Source of the DNA: Yamagishiella unicocca
Taxonomy: Eukaryota; Chlorophyta; Chlorophyceae; Chlamydomonadales; Volvocaceae
Direction of reading: 5' to 3'
Assembly (NCBI GenBank): GCA_003116995.1
Contig: BDSL01000064.1
Location: 372,001-436,000 of the forward strand
DNA length: 64,000 nucleotides
Position numbers and translations under genes: made by a program
Notes under the pieces: model-generated
The model's database searches: none
What the model saw: the letters and a program-made list of their open reading frames with translations, nothing else
What the model was told of the DNA's origin: nothing
Part shown: in pieces, positions 45,101 through 54,299 of the stretch
Position numbering within the stretch: position 1 is the first letter of the stretch
Layout: every line of letters begins with the position of its first letter

Positions 45101-47437
45101 TCGGATCAAGAAATTCAACCTTAGTTTGTCTGTTGTCCTCATCTGCTAGATCAGCAGCGCGGATAAACAAATTATTCGTCATCGCCAAGTGCGGATGGGT
45201 GGGGTTCTGTGATTGATGCTACCTCACAGATGCTACTGCACAGCACGGCGGTTGAAAGGCGTCCTCACACTTTGCGTGGACCCACGTGTTCAGTAGTTTT
45301 TTGGGCATAAATGTCCTGAACCACAAACGTCAGGACATGAAGGGCGGGGCACAGCTGCCCCCGACGGGTGCAATGGATTCGTGTCATGCCCCTTCTTATG
45401 GATAGGGTGCAGAAATAGCTGCCAGTAGCCGGTGGCTCGGATCAAGAAATTCAACCTTAGTTTGTCCGTTGTCCTCATCTGCTAGATCAGCAGCGCGGAT
45501 AAACAAATTATTCGTCATTGCCAGACCGGAAAGAGTGGAGTCTGCTGCCTGAGCCGGACGCAGCTTTCGACACAAGGGTTGTATCCAGGCTAGAGAAAAT
45601 TGCATGGGATTTGAAAACGCGCACGCCGTAGGAGCATACATGGGACGCGCAGCACCGGACACAAGCAGTGGCTCAGATCAAGAAATTCAACCTTAGTTTG
45701 TTCGTTGTCCTCATCTGCTAGATCAGCAGCGCGGATAAACAATCTCGTCATCATAGCCAGAAGCAAAAAGGTAGGGTCGACGCCGGCCATGCACACGTAC
45801 GGACCAACGGTGTCTTATCCTGCTGGGCTCACCCCCGACTTTGTTTGGGAGTATGAGATTATGGCTAGTTGCTGACAAGTGGAGTTTAGGTCACAGTTGA
45901 TGTGCCGGACTTGCACCGTCAATTGGTGGCGATTGCTGAACCCTCTGTCTTCAAAGGGAAGTAGGGTGAAATAATGAGGTCGGTTCCTGGTGTTTGGAAC
46001 CAAAATGCACAATGTTTCGACCAATGGCACCTCTTGACTTCGGTTCGTGGGGTATACGGTCAGGGCCTTCGGGCCTTACGTCTGTAACAACTCAACAACT
46101 CAACAGCTTACGAGGGCTGCCGCGGGACCGCCCTCGAGGCACGTACGGACACGGACAGGCTTCAGGGCAGTTGCGTCACCGCGAGCCGGCGCTCAATCCT
46201 CCCTCCCCAAGTTTGAATCTTACCTGCAGTCTGACCAAGCCCGGTAGCAGGTACGCAAGCGTCTTGCCGCTACCCGGCTCCGCCACACCCTGTGACAGAT
46301 TCATTGGCCACACATAATTAGGCCGCAGGCAGCCGTGGGAGCGACCGTTAGGAAGGCAGTTATGTTGCAAACTAGGGCATCTTACGACGGCATTGATGTG
46401 GCCGCAGCTCAGCGAACCCGGGCAGCGTTAGGCGAGGCAGCTACGGCTCTGGGGTCCATTCTACATAAGTGTAACGGCAATCCTCTACCAAGCTATCGAC
46501 GGACCCCCAGCTATCGACCCGGAAGCAAGACGCACCTGCACATCCCGGCCAGCTAACGCGGGCGGCCAGCAGCGGTCCTGCACCGGAGTCGGCTCTACAT
46601 GGTGTTGCATGAGCATGCAGGCTTGCAGCAGCGCGGGGAACTGCTCCAGAGCATCTGTCTTCGCGCCGACTGGCAGCTTGCGCAGCGCCGCCTGCCGCGC
46701 ATTTTCAGCTAGGACCGCTGGGTCCAGCAGCTGTACAGAGGTAGACAGCCCGCCCGGCTTGCCCTCCTGGCCCTGCGGAACAGCGTCCGCGTCCGCAGCA
46801 GCGCGGCCAGTCTCAACACGTTTACGTTTCTTTTCCTGCTGCTTTTTTGAACCAAGCTGGACCTGCGGCTGTTGGGGCTCATCTGCGCCGCTTGTGCTTG
46901 CGCCTCGATGGGAGTTTGCTCGCGCGGCCGCCTCCTCAACATCGCTGTCCTGGCCGCCCTGCGGCAGAGCGCGCCACAGGACCAGGTAACCAACAGACAT
47001 GACGGCTCAAGGCACGGCATACGGTTTAGACTCGAGGATTGCGATGGCGATGCTGGTAATTGCGTGCGGCGGCGTCGCCGCCGGCCATGGACCCCATCAA
47101 TGGGACAGGAACACTGTCAGGAGCCCAACGCACCAGGCCATTCTCCTCATCATCGGCCCACTGTTTGTCCTCCTCCGTCAGCTCCGGCGTTTTGTAGCAC
47201 ACGCCTTGGCATAGCCGCCGAATCTGAGGGTTTCACGCCAGGGAGATACGTGAAACCAATCCCAATCCTGATTTGAGCCAACGGCACATGGTTAGCAGCG
47301 GGATTTGGTGTTAACAGGCTATGACGAACCTTCTTGCGCCGCCGCTCCCGCTGGGCAACACCATCTTTACCGACCGCCTGTCTTTCCTTCTTCTTACGCT
47401 TCTTGGCCGACTTTCGTGCGATGTAGTCCACTCCCAT
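39144..47437 (-). CDS. DEAD-box RNA helicase, probably nucleolar
   Basis: Twelve exons on minus: 47437-47330, 47223-47134, 46958-46536, 46289-46224, 44337-44257, 43489-43406, 43059-42967, 42711-42313, 41773-41570, 41344-41297, 40955-40788, 40484-39144; 1034 aa. Visible motifs: Q motif [10 protein letters not shown]-loop GSGKT (~213-217), PTRELA, TPGR, DEAD (324-327), SAT (411-413), [12 protein letters not shown] and HRVGRTGR (566-573). A 55-residue Ala/Lys/Pro/Gln insert sits between DEAD and SAT. The N terminus is Lys-rich; the 446-residue C-terminal exon is Ala/Gly-rich with acidic and basic tracts and the element [15 protein letters not shown] (~808-822), ending in a basic tail. These helicases remodel RNA using ATP; the basic/acidic tails and the snoRNAs in its introns point to ribosome biogenesis in the nucleolus (inference). 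Subfamily not resolved. All eleven introns are phase 0. Confidence 0.93.
41029..41107. repeat. GAGTCAGCATAT 12-bp tandem repeat
   Basis: Between six and seven near-perfect units in the helicase intron between exons at 41297 and 40955. Confidence 0.9.
41991..42082 (-). ncRNA. Box C/D snoRNA, copy 1 (intact)
   Basis: On minus: terminal stem GTGGGC/GCCCAC, box C ATGATGA (42075-42069), D' CTGA, and box D CTGA (42000-41997). The guide before D is complementary to AAGAAATTCAACC, and the guide before D' to GCGCGGRTAAAC, both in 25S/28S rRNA. Lies in the helicase intron 42312-41774, in sense orientation. Predicted to guide 2'-O-methylation. Confidence 0.82.
43738..43829 (-). ncRNA. Box C/D snoRNA, copy 2 (box C degenerate)
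   Basis: Same family. Box D CTGA is intact, box C reads ATGACGA, and the terminal stem is TGGC/GCCA. Both guide sequences are retained. In the helicase intron 44256-43490. Confidence 0.62.
43967..44059 (-). ncRNA. Box C/D snoRNA, copy 3 (intact)
   Basis: Terminal stem GTGGC/GCCAC, box C ATGATGA, D' CTGA, C' AGATGAG, box D CTGA, and both 25S rRNA guides. Same intron as copy 2, 229 bp apart. Confidence 0.82.
44500..44591 (-). ncRNA. Box C/D snoRNA, copy 4 (intact, identical core to copy 1)
   Basis: The core and about 40 bp of flank are identical to copy 1, showing recent duplication between two introns. Both boxes, guides and the GTGGGC/GCCCAC stem are present. Confidence 0.82.
44849..44939 (-). 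ncRNA. Box C/D snoRNA, copy 5 (box D degenerate)
   Basis: Box C ATGATGA is intact; box D reads CCGA. Both guides are present. In the large helicase intron 46223-44338. Confidence 0.58.
45097..45187 (-). ncRNA. Box C/D snoRNA, copy 6 (both boxes degenerate)
   Basis: Box C ATGACGA and box D CCGA; guides retained. Likely a decaying copy. Confidence 0.5.
45433..45523 (-). ncRNA. Box C/D snoRNA, copy 7 (both boxes degenerate)
   Basis: As copy 6: ATGACGA and CCGA with both guides. It shares a linker of about 150 bp with copies 2 and 5. Confidence 0.5.
45668..45759 (-). ncRNA. Box C/D snoRNA, copy 8 (intact)
   Basis: Box C ATGATGA, D' CTGA, C' AGATGAG, box D CTGA and both guides. The terminal stem is TGGC/GCCA. 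First of the array in transcription order. Confidence 0.8.
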
Positions 47438-47759
47438 TATGTACCCGTTAGACTACTGTTTGCACTATGTTGGCGTCCGTCTTCCGATATCACCTGGAAT
47501 ATTGGGACGTGACCTGACAAACCTGCGACATAAATATATCTGAAACAATGGTTATGTGTCGATTATGGCAAACGTCTGCACTCTGCGGAATGAATCCCTG
47601 GACGCTCGTCACAACGTACGATGCGTTGTACTCGGCTTATGATTACAACTTGCGAACTCGTTTCGCTTTGTCGGGAATTATAACGAGACCTTCATACCAT
47701 TTTCTAAACAATTTCCGTTACAGCGCTTTGGAGGCTGCCGAAAGGCCGCCGTTGCTGAG
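47438..47759. promoter_or_regulatory. Shared divergent promoter: helicase / selenoprotein W
   Basis: 322 bp between the two start codons, on opposite strands. Must hold both promoters and 5' UTRs. No core motif assigned. Confidence 0.5.
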
Positions 47760-48355
47760 ATGTCCCCTGTTACTGTCCATGTCGTCTTTTGTGGCGGCTG
47801 AGGCTACTTCCCGCGGTATCGCAGGTGTGTTAACTGCCATGTTTTTGTAGTATCTTGGTATCTGCAACAGTATGCGTGCACTGTCCTAACAAAGCCTCCG
47901 TCGAACAAACCTCCCAGTCTTGAGAATGCGTGCCGCCAGAAGTTCCCCACGGCTGACATCAAATACACGTATGAGGCCACGCCAAACGTCAGCGGTAAGG
48001 AATGCGCGTCTTCGTTGACCTTGTGAAGCCCGCGGCTTGCAGGAACGTGTTAAGTCCTTCCCGTAAAGTCCTTCCTAAAACAGCATACTGTTAAATGCGC
48101 TGTGTGTGGAAGGATACGACCTTTAACTTAACGCGTGCTTAAGTAATGGGCACGGTCACGTTGCCCCCGTCACCAGAAGACCGGCGCACTGCACGTTTGT
48201 GACGCGACCTGCACCGCTGTAACATCGTAGGCTTCTTTGAAGTCGAGGTGAATGGTGAGCTGGTCCACTCGAAGAAGGACGGAATGGGCCACGTGGATAC
48301 CGCTGAGAAGCTTTCGGCCATCTTGAGCAAGATCGAGGCCGCGGCGGCCAAGTGA
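47760..48355 (+). CDS. SELENOW: Selenoprotein W (UGA-encoded selenocysteine)
   Basis: Exons 47760-47824, 47918-47994 and 48231-48355; GT-AG introns with matching phases (2 and 1); 88 residues counting the UGA as Sec. The N terminus is MSPVTVHVVFCGGUGYFPRY: the first beta strand followed by the CxxU redox motif, with TGA at 47799-47801. Then SLENACRQKFPTADIKYTY and FFEVEVNGELVHSKKDG, typical of the SelW/Rdx thioredoxin-like fold; the true stop is TGA 48353-48355. Family length is about 85-90 aa. SelW is a small cytosolic thiol-selenol redox protein; partners are uncertain. The in-frame TGA is not a mutation: reading continues in frame through conserved sequence into two more exons, and a SECIS lies downstream. 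Confidence 0.93.
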
Positions 48356-48778
48356 CATGCTCATGGACAGCAATGTCAGTTGAATGTGGTTGCGGCAGCT
48401 AGGCCCTTCCTGGGCCTGTAACCGGTCCTTTCAGCTGGCTCGTGATATGGGCAAGCCATGGTGAGGCTGGGGGCGATGGGTGACATGTGGGTTATCGCGT
48501 TCAAGCCATCTACGTCATGTTAGGCTCCTTCATGGGGCTGCATGCCATGCCATTATGGCCTTACATACTGCCTAGGGATCCTATTGTGTAACACCGTTAC
48601 AGGGGGCCTTTTCAGGTGGGGCTCTGCAATAGGAAGGCTCTATCATCGTAGTTCACAGCTTCGTGCGACGTCCTGTACACGCATGCACCCTATATTCATA
48701 CACCCAACCCTACCCTTGGGAGTGTCTGTACGACGTGTCCTACGGTTTCACCCTTCCGCAGGGAGAAGGTTGGCGCTG

Positions 48779-48853
48779 ACGTCGGCGGTATGAGGGACAC
48801 GAGCTTTAACGGATGATGCATCCTGGGCTCGTTCCCGACAGCAGAAGCCACGT
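48779..48853 (+). promoter_or_regulatory. SECIS element (form-II-like)
   Basis: The 5' core ATGA is at 48790-48793 and the 3' core CGAC at 48836-48839, allowing the tandem G.A pairs. Between them helix II pairs GGA-ACGAGC with GCTCGT-TCC (one bulged C). The apical part has unpaired AA at 48808-48809, 13 nt from the core quartet, followed by a mini-stem GGATG/CATCC, the form-II signature. Lower helix I pairs ACGT-GGC with GCC-ACGT. It lies 424 nt after the stop and before the TGTAA at 48977, so within the 3' UTR. It recruits SBP2 and the Sec-specific elongation factor. Confidence 0.78.
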
Positions 48854-48976
48854 GCAACGTCAACAAGAGCCTCATGGGTTTCGCCCAAGTTTCTTTGCAT
48901 AATTGCCTGTGAAAATTGCAACAAGGCCGTCGACGGCCCTGTCTGTTAGCCGTACGACTGGCCTTGCTAAATTATT

Positions 48977-48981
48977 TGTAA
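48977..48981 (+). terminator. TGTAA polyadenylation signal of selenoprotein W
   Basis: TGTAA 124 bp after the SECIS; its position keeps the SECIS inside the mRNA. Confidence 0.55.
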
Positions 48982-50129
48982 AGTAGCCGTTACGCCGTGT
49001 CTAGCAGCGACCCGGACTCCAGCTGCACACACCTAGTGTGCAACGCATGATACGCCGGTCGGTAGTAGAAGCCGTTACAATGGGTCCCAAACTGTTGGTG
49101 GTTGCCTAAACCCTAAACCCTAGGCATGCATCATAAACACCTAATAGGCCAGCGGGCGTCAGCGCCTGCTGGCACAGCACCTGCCAGGACTTCATGCCAT
49201 GCAATGGTGGCAGTCCAGGGGGAACGTACGCCGCCATCCCAACCAAAACGTCGAAAGAGAAAAGCAACGGTCCCCCTGATTTTACTTTGGGTGCCAGCTT
49301 CTATGAATTCATGATTAAAAGGACGTTTGAAGCGTGAAGTTATATCAACATCTAGGCATTTTTGCACTCCTTGTGTCATACAAAGTTGTAGTAAAACTTA
49401 CAAATAGGCCATAACTAAAGTCCAAATAAAGTGATAGTGGCAACAAAAAGCGGAACGGTACTCACACTCAAAAAAGGCATTCAATCCACGTCCCGCCGGG
49501 TCGGTCCGCTCCGGGACCCGCGGTATCAGATTTTGAACATCTAGGTTGCTGACAATTACAACTCTATTAAGGTTCTTGTGAAATTTCGGTGAATTTAGGA
49601 CAGCTTTTGTGGAGAAGTAATTGGTGTTCCATAATAGGGGTGTTCCATGACAGGTGCCTCCACCTGTAAGCGCCAGTGCAGTGTCCTCTTGCGCGTGACC
49701 TCTTCCAAGTCCTCTGTCCTCTTGCAACGCGGCTGTTGCGACACAGCCTCACCAATGTCGGGTATGCGGCCACTTGTGTATGTAAGGTGCAAACAAGATC
49801 AGCTGGTCTTTAGGGTTGTTCGTTCGTGCGCCTACATCGGCGATTGCTTACAGCGAGCAAATACGAAACGCACATCGGCGACCTCTTTATACGCCGGTTA
49901 CATCACATGTAATCGGCTCGTAAACATTTTTTCGCGACTGATACCGTACGGGCCCCTGAGCTGCACCGTGTGTGTACGAAACACGTGGTGCTTCGTGCCC
50001 CGTGCTGCCCCGTGGTGCGCGGCGAGGTCCCGCCCTCCGCTTTGGGTTTCCTCCTCCGTCTGCTTTATCGTGTTAGAGGGGTTATTGAAACGGGTTTCTC
50101 GCCACCCTCACCCCCACTTCCACCTCCAG
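48982..50129. other. Intergenic, no gene seen
   Basis: Holds a minus copy of the 3' tail module at 49062-49098, AAACCCTAAACCC-like sequence at 49106-49122, and no supported coding region. Confidence 0.4.
49062..49098 (-). repeat. Dispersed 3' tail module, minus copy
   Basis: GCCGTTACAATGGGTCCCAA aligns with the reverse complement of the module (GTTACAGTGGGCCCCAGAC). Confidence 0.55.
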
Positions 50130-50310
50130 GCGGTGTGGGTGCTGGCGCCTGCGCCACCACCCACCACAGCGTCATGACTGGTTTCAAGTTCGACGAGTCG
50201 CGCTTCGAGAATGCCAGCGTGGAGTTTGACGAGGCGGCGCTAGCGCCCACCTACAAGCTGCTGTGGGGCATACCAGGGAAGAGCAACGCGCTCCGCATCG
50301 CCAAGCCTAC
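50130..50310 (+). pseudogene. MutS2-type exon fragment
   Basis: After an acceptor-like CCACCTCCAG the frame reads GVGAGACATTHHSVMTGFKF, then RFENASVEFDEAALAPTYKL and LLWGIPGKSNALRIAK. This is the post-Walker-B part of MutS2-like ATPases (ATTHH, FENASVEFD, PTY.LLWG.PG.SNAL). MutS2 proteins bind branched DNA or stalled ribosomes; in algae they are often organelle-targeted. Only one exon's worth is present, no flanking MutS exons are seen, and at 50322 the sequence switches to a retroelement 3' end, so it is a broken gene copy. Confidence 0.72.
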
Positions 50311-50321
50311 AACGCCCTGGG

Positions 50322-50490
50322 GTGCTGGCTGCTGCTCTGTATGCCTACGGCCTGTCGATTTGGTGTTCTGGTGGTTTGCCTTTGTTTCGGTGCATGTCGG
50401 TTTTGTTTCCTCCGTCTTGTTCAGTGTCAGGCGATGCGCCCGATGGTTCTACCTCTTGGTCTGGAACCCACTGTAACCGTTACAACAACA
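50322..50490 (+). repeat. Retroelement 3' end, second long copy
   Basis: Nearly identical to 11458-11625, including CAGGCGATGCGCCCGATGG and GTCTGGAACCCACTGTAACC. Inserted directly after the MutS2 fragment and followed by non-homologous sequence. Confidence 0.85.
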
Positions 50491-50596
50491 CCAAAAGTTG
50501 ATGGCTGATGACTGCACCACGCACCGCGTGACAATTATTGACGGCTGGCACAACATACCGTATGCCGTCTTTTAATGACACTTGAATGGCACCAAA

Positions 50597-50601
50597 TTAC
50601 A
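50597..50601 (-). terminator. TGTAA polyadenylation signal of CNOT9 copy B
   Basis: TGTAA on minus 50 bp after the stop codon of CNOT9-B. Confidence 0.5.
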
Positions 50602-50650
50602 GCTGCGCTGAACGCCTCCAACCTCGTCGCCCCGGACGTCGCCGTTTGCG

Positions 50651-53275
50651 TTACACCAATGAGATCATGAGGGGGGTGGGGTGCATCACGTCCAGGGCTC
50701 CCAGTGTCGCAGCCGAGTCGGGGAAGCCCGCGTTCATGAGCAGCTGCGCCAGCCATCTGTATTCGGGGTAGGGCGGGGTGAAACCAAGGGAAGGGGAGCA
50801 GAGCACGTGGGGGGGGGTCAGGGGCCCAGGGCAAGCCCCACGCGGCTGGACCCACGGCCTGAGCCCTCGCCGGCCCGCCGGCCTACGGCATCTACTTAAT
50901 CGTACATGTTACGGTACAGTAGCATCTACTGTCACCCCATCATCCATCACCCCATCATCCATCACCCCCCTAACCCCCCTAGTATCCTGTACGCCCTACC
51001 TCCGCGTCGTTTCGTCTCCCCTGACGCATGCCGTGAACTGGACGTTATGCAGCAGCTCCGGCAGGCACGACCGCAGAGCCTCCCGTGCGCTGCAGCGCGT
51101 TGTCGCAGTTGCCGCATTTTAGGGCGGGGCCGGGGTCAAGAGGGGAAGTAAGTGAGTTCGGCGCCGGTTAGCGCGTCGGCGTGTTGGCGCCATTCCGTCG
51201 AATCTGTAATGGGAGCTCGGCTGGCCGCCCATACTTGCACCGCCGAGCTGGCAGCCTGGCATACAGCGCTCAGCCGGTGCTGCTCGCGCGGGCGGGATGA
51301 TCATAGCGCGGTGCCTTGGGGTCGTGTTCCATATCCATCGCGCGGTGCCTTGGGGCCCTGTTCCATATCCCTGGCATGCTCACAGCCACCACCCTGCCAG
51401 GTGACCGGGCAGAAGGGACTGCCGTACACTCACCCACACTTCCACCCTCATCCAGCACTCACGTCGGTGTGAAGCCAACAAACCCCGCAGTCGCCATCCC
51501 TCTAAGCTTCACGCGTTTGCCCCCTCTCCTCCTCCTCCTTCACCGTGTACACGGGTTTCCTCGCCATCCCGTTCCTCACCGCGGGTCGACGGTGGTCGCC
51601 CCCTTCCTGCTCTGAGCCCATGTGCGCGGGTCGCGCCCTTTTCCTGCTCTGCCGTCGTTCCGACAACCCACTCACCGCGGGTTGTCGGAGAGGCGCAGGT
51701 AGCACCGGATGATGTGCTTGAGCAGCCGCTGCGAGGGCTGGTCCACCATCTGGGCCTGCGCCACCACCATGCCGTACAGCGTGTTGCTGACGGCGAAGAA
51801 GCGGTCCCCCGAGGCGCAAATGTAGTTTAGGCCCGCCTGCGGTTGCGGTTGCAGTTGCGGTTGGGGGGGATTTGAGAGGAAATCCGTTGGTCGGCACTTT
51901 GGGGAGGGCGAGAAGACCCGGTTACACGACATAAGAAAAGGAGGGCGGTCTGGCGGAGGAAGCAACAACTTAGGGGGGAGGGCGGTTTGCACCGGGGCAT
52001 GTGACAGGGTTACGGTAGCCTTTGGGACGAGCGCCATGGTGCCGTGGTACAGGTGTCCGGCAGGCCAAAAAGCAGAGAGCGTGTTAGTGTGTGCGGGTGA
52101 ATTTTTATCTTGGGAGTTGAGCGGGACGCAGAGGAACCCTCTCCCTCCTGCACGCCGCCACGCCCTCGCCCCCCACGTCACTCGAGGGTTCCTGGGACCA
52201 TAGGGTTTCCGCAAACCCTCCCACTCACGTCGTCTAGCAGGATCTTCTGCACGATAAAAGTGGCGACCGTCTTTGACAGCTCCGTGCCGATCTCCATGGT
52301 CCGCAAACAGAGCGGGATGATTTCCGTCGACAGCAAGAAGTTGATGACGTCGGTGTCGTCCACCTGTGACCCGCATTGGGTGAGTTGCAAAAGACTCCTT
52401 TACTCTACCCGGATAGAGGGAGGGGACGCGGGGCAATTTAAAAGATTTGCACGTAATGGTGTGTATGTGGTGCCGAGCACTATACTGGAAGGACCGTGTG
52501 GCATGCTAGTAATGTGGCGGAGGCCATTGCACCACCCACTTTGACTAGCGCTCCGATGACCCCCAGGCTGGTGAGGCGCAGGTACTCAAACGGCCGGGTG
52601 CGACTCGCGCTCTGCAGGAAGGGGTAGAGGAAGAGCGGCATGTGCGCTGCGGCGCGGGCGAGAGGCAAGGCGGGGGAAGGAGGGGGATGGAGGTGGAGGC
52701 GAGGGGGAGGCAAGGCGGGGGATGGAGGGGGAGGCGAGGGGGAGGCGAGGCGGGAGAAGACCAGGGCCGCCGGGAAGCTGATCGGGCGCCACGTTTGCTT
52801 GCCCGGCAGTTCGAGGAAGTCGGGGGAACAACAATCAAGTGATGGCGATTCAAAACACCGCCAGACAACAACGGAGGGCAGTAGTCTATCCACCACCGGG
52901 TCGGGGCGGGGTGGATCAAGTGGGTCGGAGCGTCTAGCGTTTGCTCCGCCAGTCGGCCGACTCACCTTGCAGGAAAACGGTGCGGGTCGCATGGTGCGAC
53001 GCAACGCATTGCAGCAGCGCAAGCGCGTTGCAGACGCGGTTTGATGCTTGGGCCGTGAGAGACGGCGGCTGAAGCAGCGGGTAAATGGACACGATTTCTT
53101 GCAGCAAGGCCGCAATGGCGCCGCAGCTGTGCCATAGGTAAGGCGCCAGCTCGGGGAAGTTCTCGCGCTTCTTGCTGAGCTCCAGCAGCGCGTTCTCCCT
53201 TGTGATTGGGTTGATCAGATGGTACACCAGCACCTCCACCTGCTGAGCTTCGCCCAGGCAAGCGGCCGTTGCCAT
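50651..53275 (-). CDS. CNOT9: CNOT9/RCD1, CCR4-NOT subunit, copy B
   Basis: Six exons on minus: 53275-52966, 52646-52540, 52363-52229, 51836-51676, 51089-51000, 50756-50651; phases agree; 302 aa. The protein is the all-helical ARM-repeat CNOT9 fold: [116 protein letters not shown]9 docks on NOT1 and binds Trp-containing motifs of GW182/silencing and other RNA-binding proteins, linking them to deadenylation. Compared with copy A it has differences such as LWHSCG for [22 protein letters not shown] for [16 protein letters not shown], and a different C terminus ([11 protein letters not shown]). Confidence 0.94.
51302..51375. repeat. Tandem duplication of about 39 bp
   Basis: GCGCGGTGCCTTGGGG and GTTCCATATCC occur twice in the CNOT9-B intron between exons at 51676 and 51089. 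Confidence 0.8.
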
Positions 53276-54299
53276 GCTTTTTCGAGGAAGGACTGCCAGG
53301 CTGTTGCAACGCGCCTTGGGTCAGGCGACAGTACACGGCTAGATTTTGACCAGAGCGCATAACGCGAACGTTGGCTGAAGGTGCCGTATTGGTATTGGTT
53401 TACGGGCGCAATGACGAAGCGAAGGTTGAGTAAAAGGTCGCGCTAAGGATTGGCAGGCTGCAAGAATGGTGATTGAGGCCGCCATACCAGGAGTTGACCT
53501 TAGGCTGAAAAAAAGGACACCAATGGAGGATACATCGCGGTCGTCTACTTCCATGTGCGCAACAGCCAGCGATGAGCGCACAGCACACCTTGGACGCCTT
53601 CGCGCGCTCGACAAGTGACCCCCGGGTCTCTCGACTCGAACACCCTACTCACAACCGCGACAGCACACGAAGCAAAAGCCCGGAACCGACGAACCGATCG
53701 CAAACGTGACCTGGGATCAAACGATTGGGCACGGCTTGCCACTTAGGGCACAGCAGTAGTGCGGTCGCGCGCATCTCCACCAGCCGGCTCAAAGCTCTTC
53801 TCTTATTGCGCAGCATTGCAGCGGTACATTATGCGGCAGACAACGGGACCCCACGCCAAAGGGCCCCCGCGTGGGAATTACCCAGCATTTCAGCACACGT
53901 CGTGTTTCGCTACATCCGCACGACCGAAGTCCGTCCAATAACACATCACGCCGGGTCGATGTCGATGTTCGAGGAGGGTACTTCTTACGGCCGGGGCCGG
54001 CCAACGCTCTTAGGAGTCGCCCCATACATGTGGATATGGGTAGTAGTATTAGGAATCACGTCGCTGCACTGACCGAGTCCTGCCGCGCAGCGGCCTCAAG
54101 ACAGCCCCTGAGCCACCGGTCCAAACCCAACAACTCCCGCAGCTATTTACGGCTTTCCCGCCTGCCTCCAAGCACCAGCCACAACCTGGGAGTCGCGGTT
54201 CATCAAGGCACGCGCAGGAGTGAGGTCTCGGCCACCGTCACGCACTGCTGCCGTACGCCGCCGGATCCGCCGCCTGACCGCACTCGGGACGTCGCCCAC
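53276..54299. other. Spacer between the two CNOT9 copies
   Basis: About 1 kb; 3' flank of copy A and promoter of copy B. No gene or clear repeat recognised. Confidence 0.4.

Noticed and set aside
41995..45754. Repeated peptide on minus ([12 protein letters not shown]…VEFLDLS) as a repeated exon or mobile micro-ORF
   Set aside because: The conserved blocks coincide with box C/D motifs and rRNA guide complements, and no splice sites bound them; snoRNA explains all the conservation, including lengths differing by 3 nt.
48400..48500. Alternative SECIS around GTTGAATG…CTCGTGAT
   Set aside because: No helix with correct spacing and no AA apical loop; the 48779-48853 structure is much better.
49100..49125. 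AAACCCTAAACCCTA at this site and near 40700, 25525 and 20660 as interstitial telomere repeats
   Set aside because: Only about two units each, and the volvocine telomere unit is TTTTAGGG; too short to claim.
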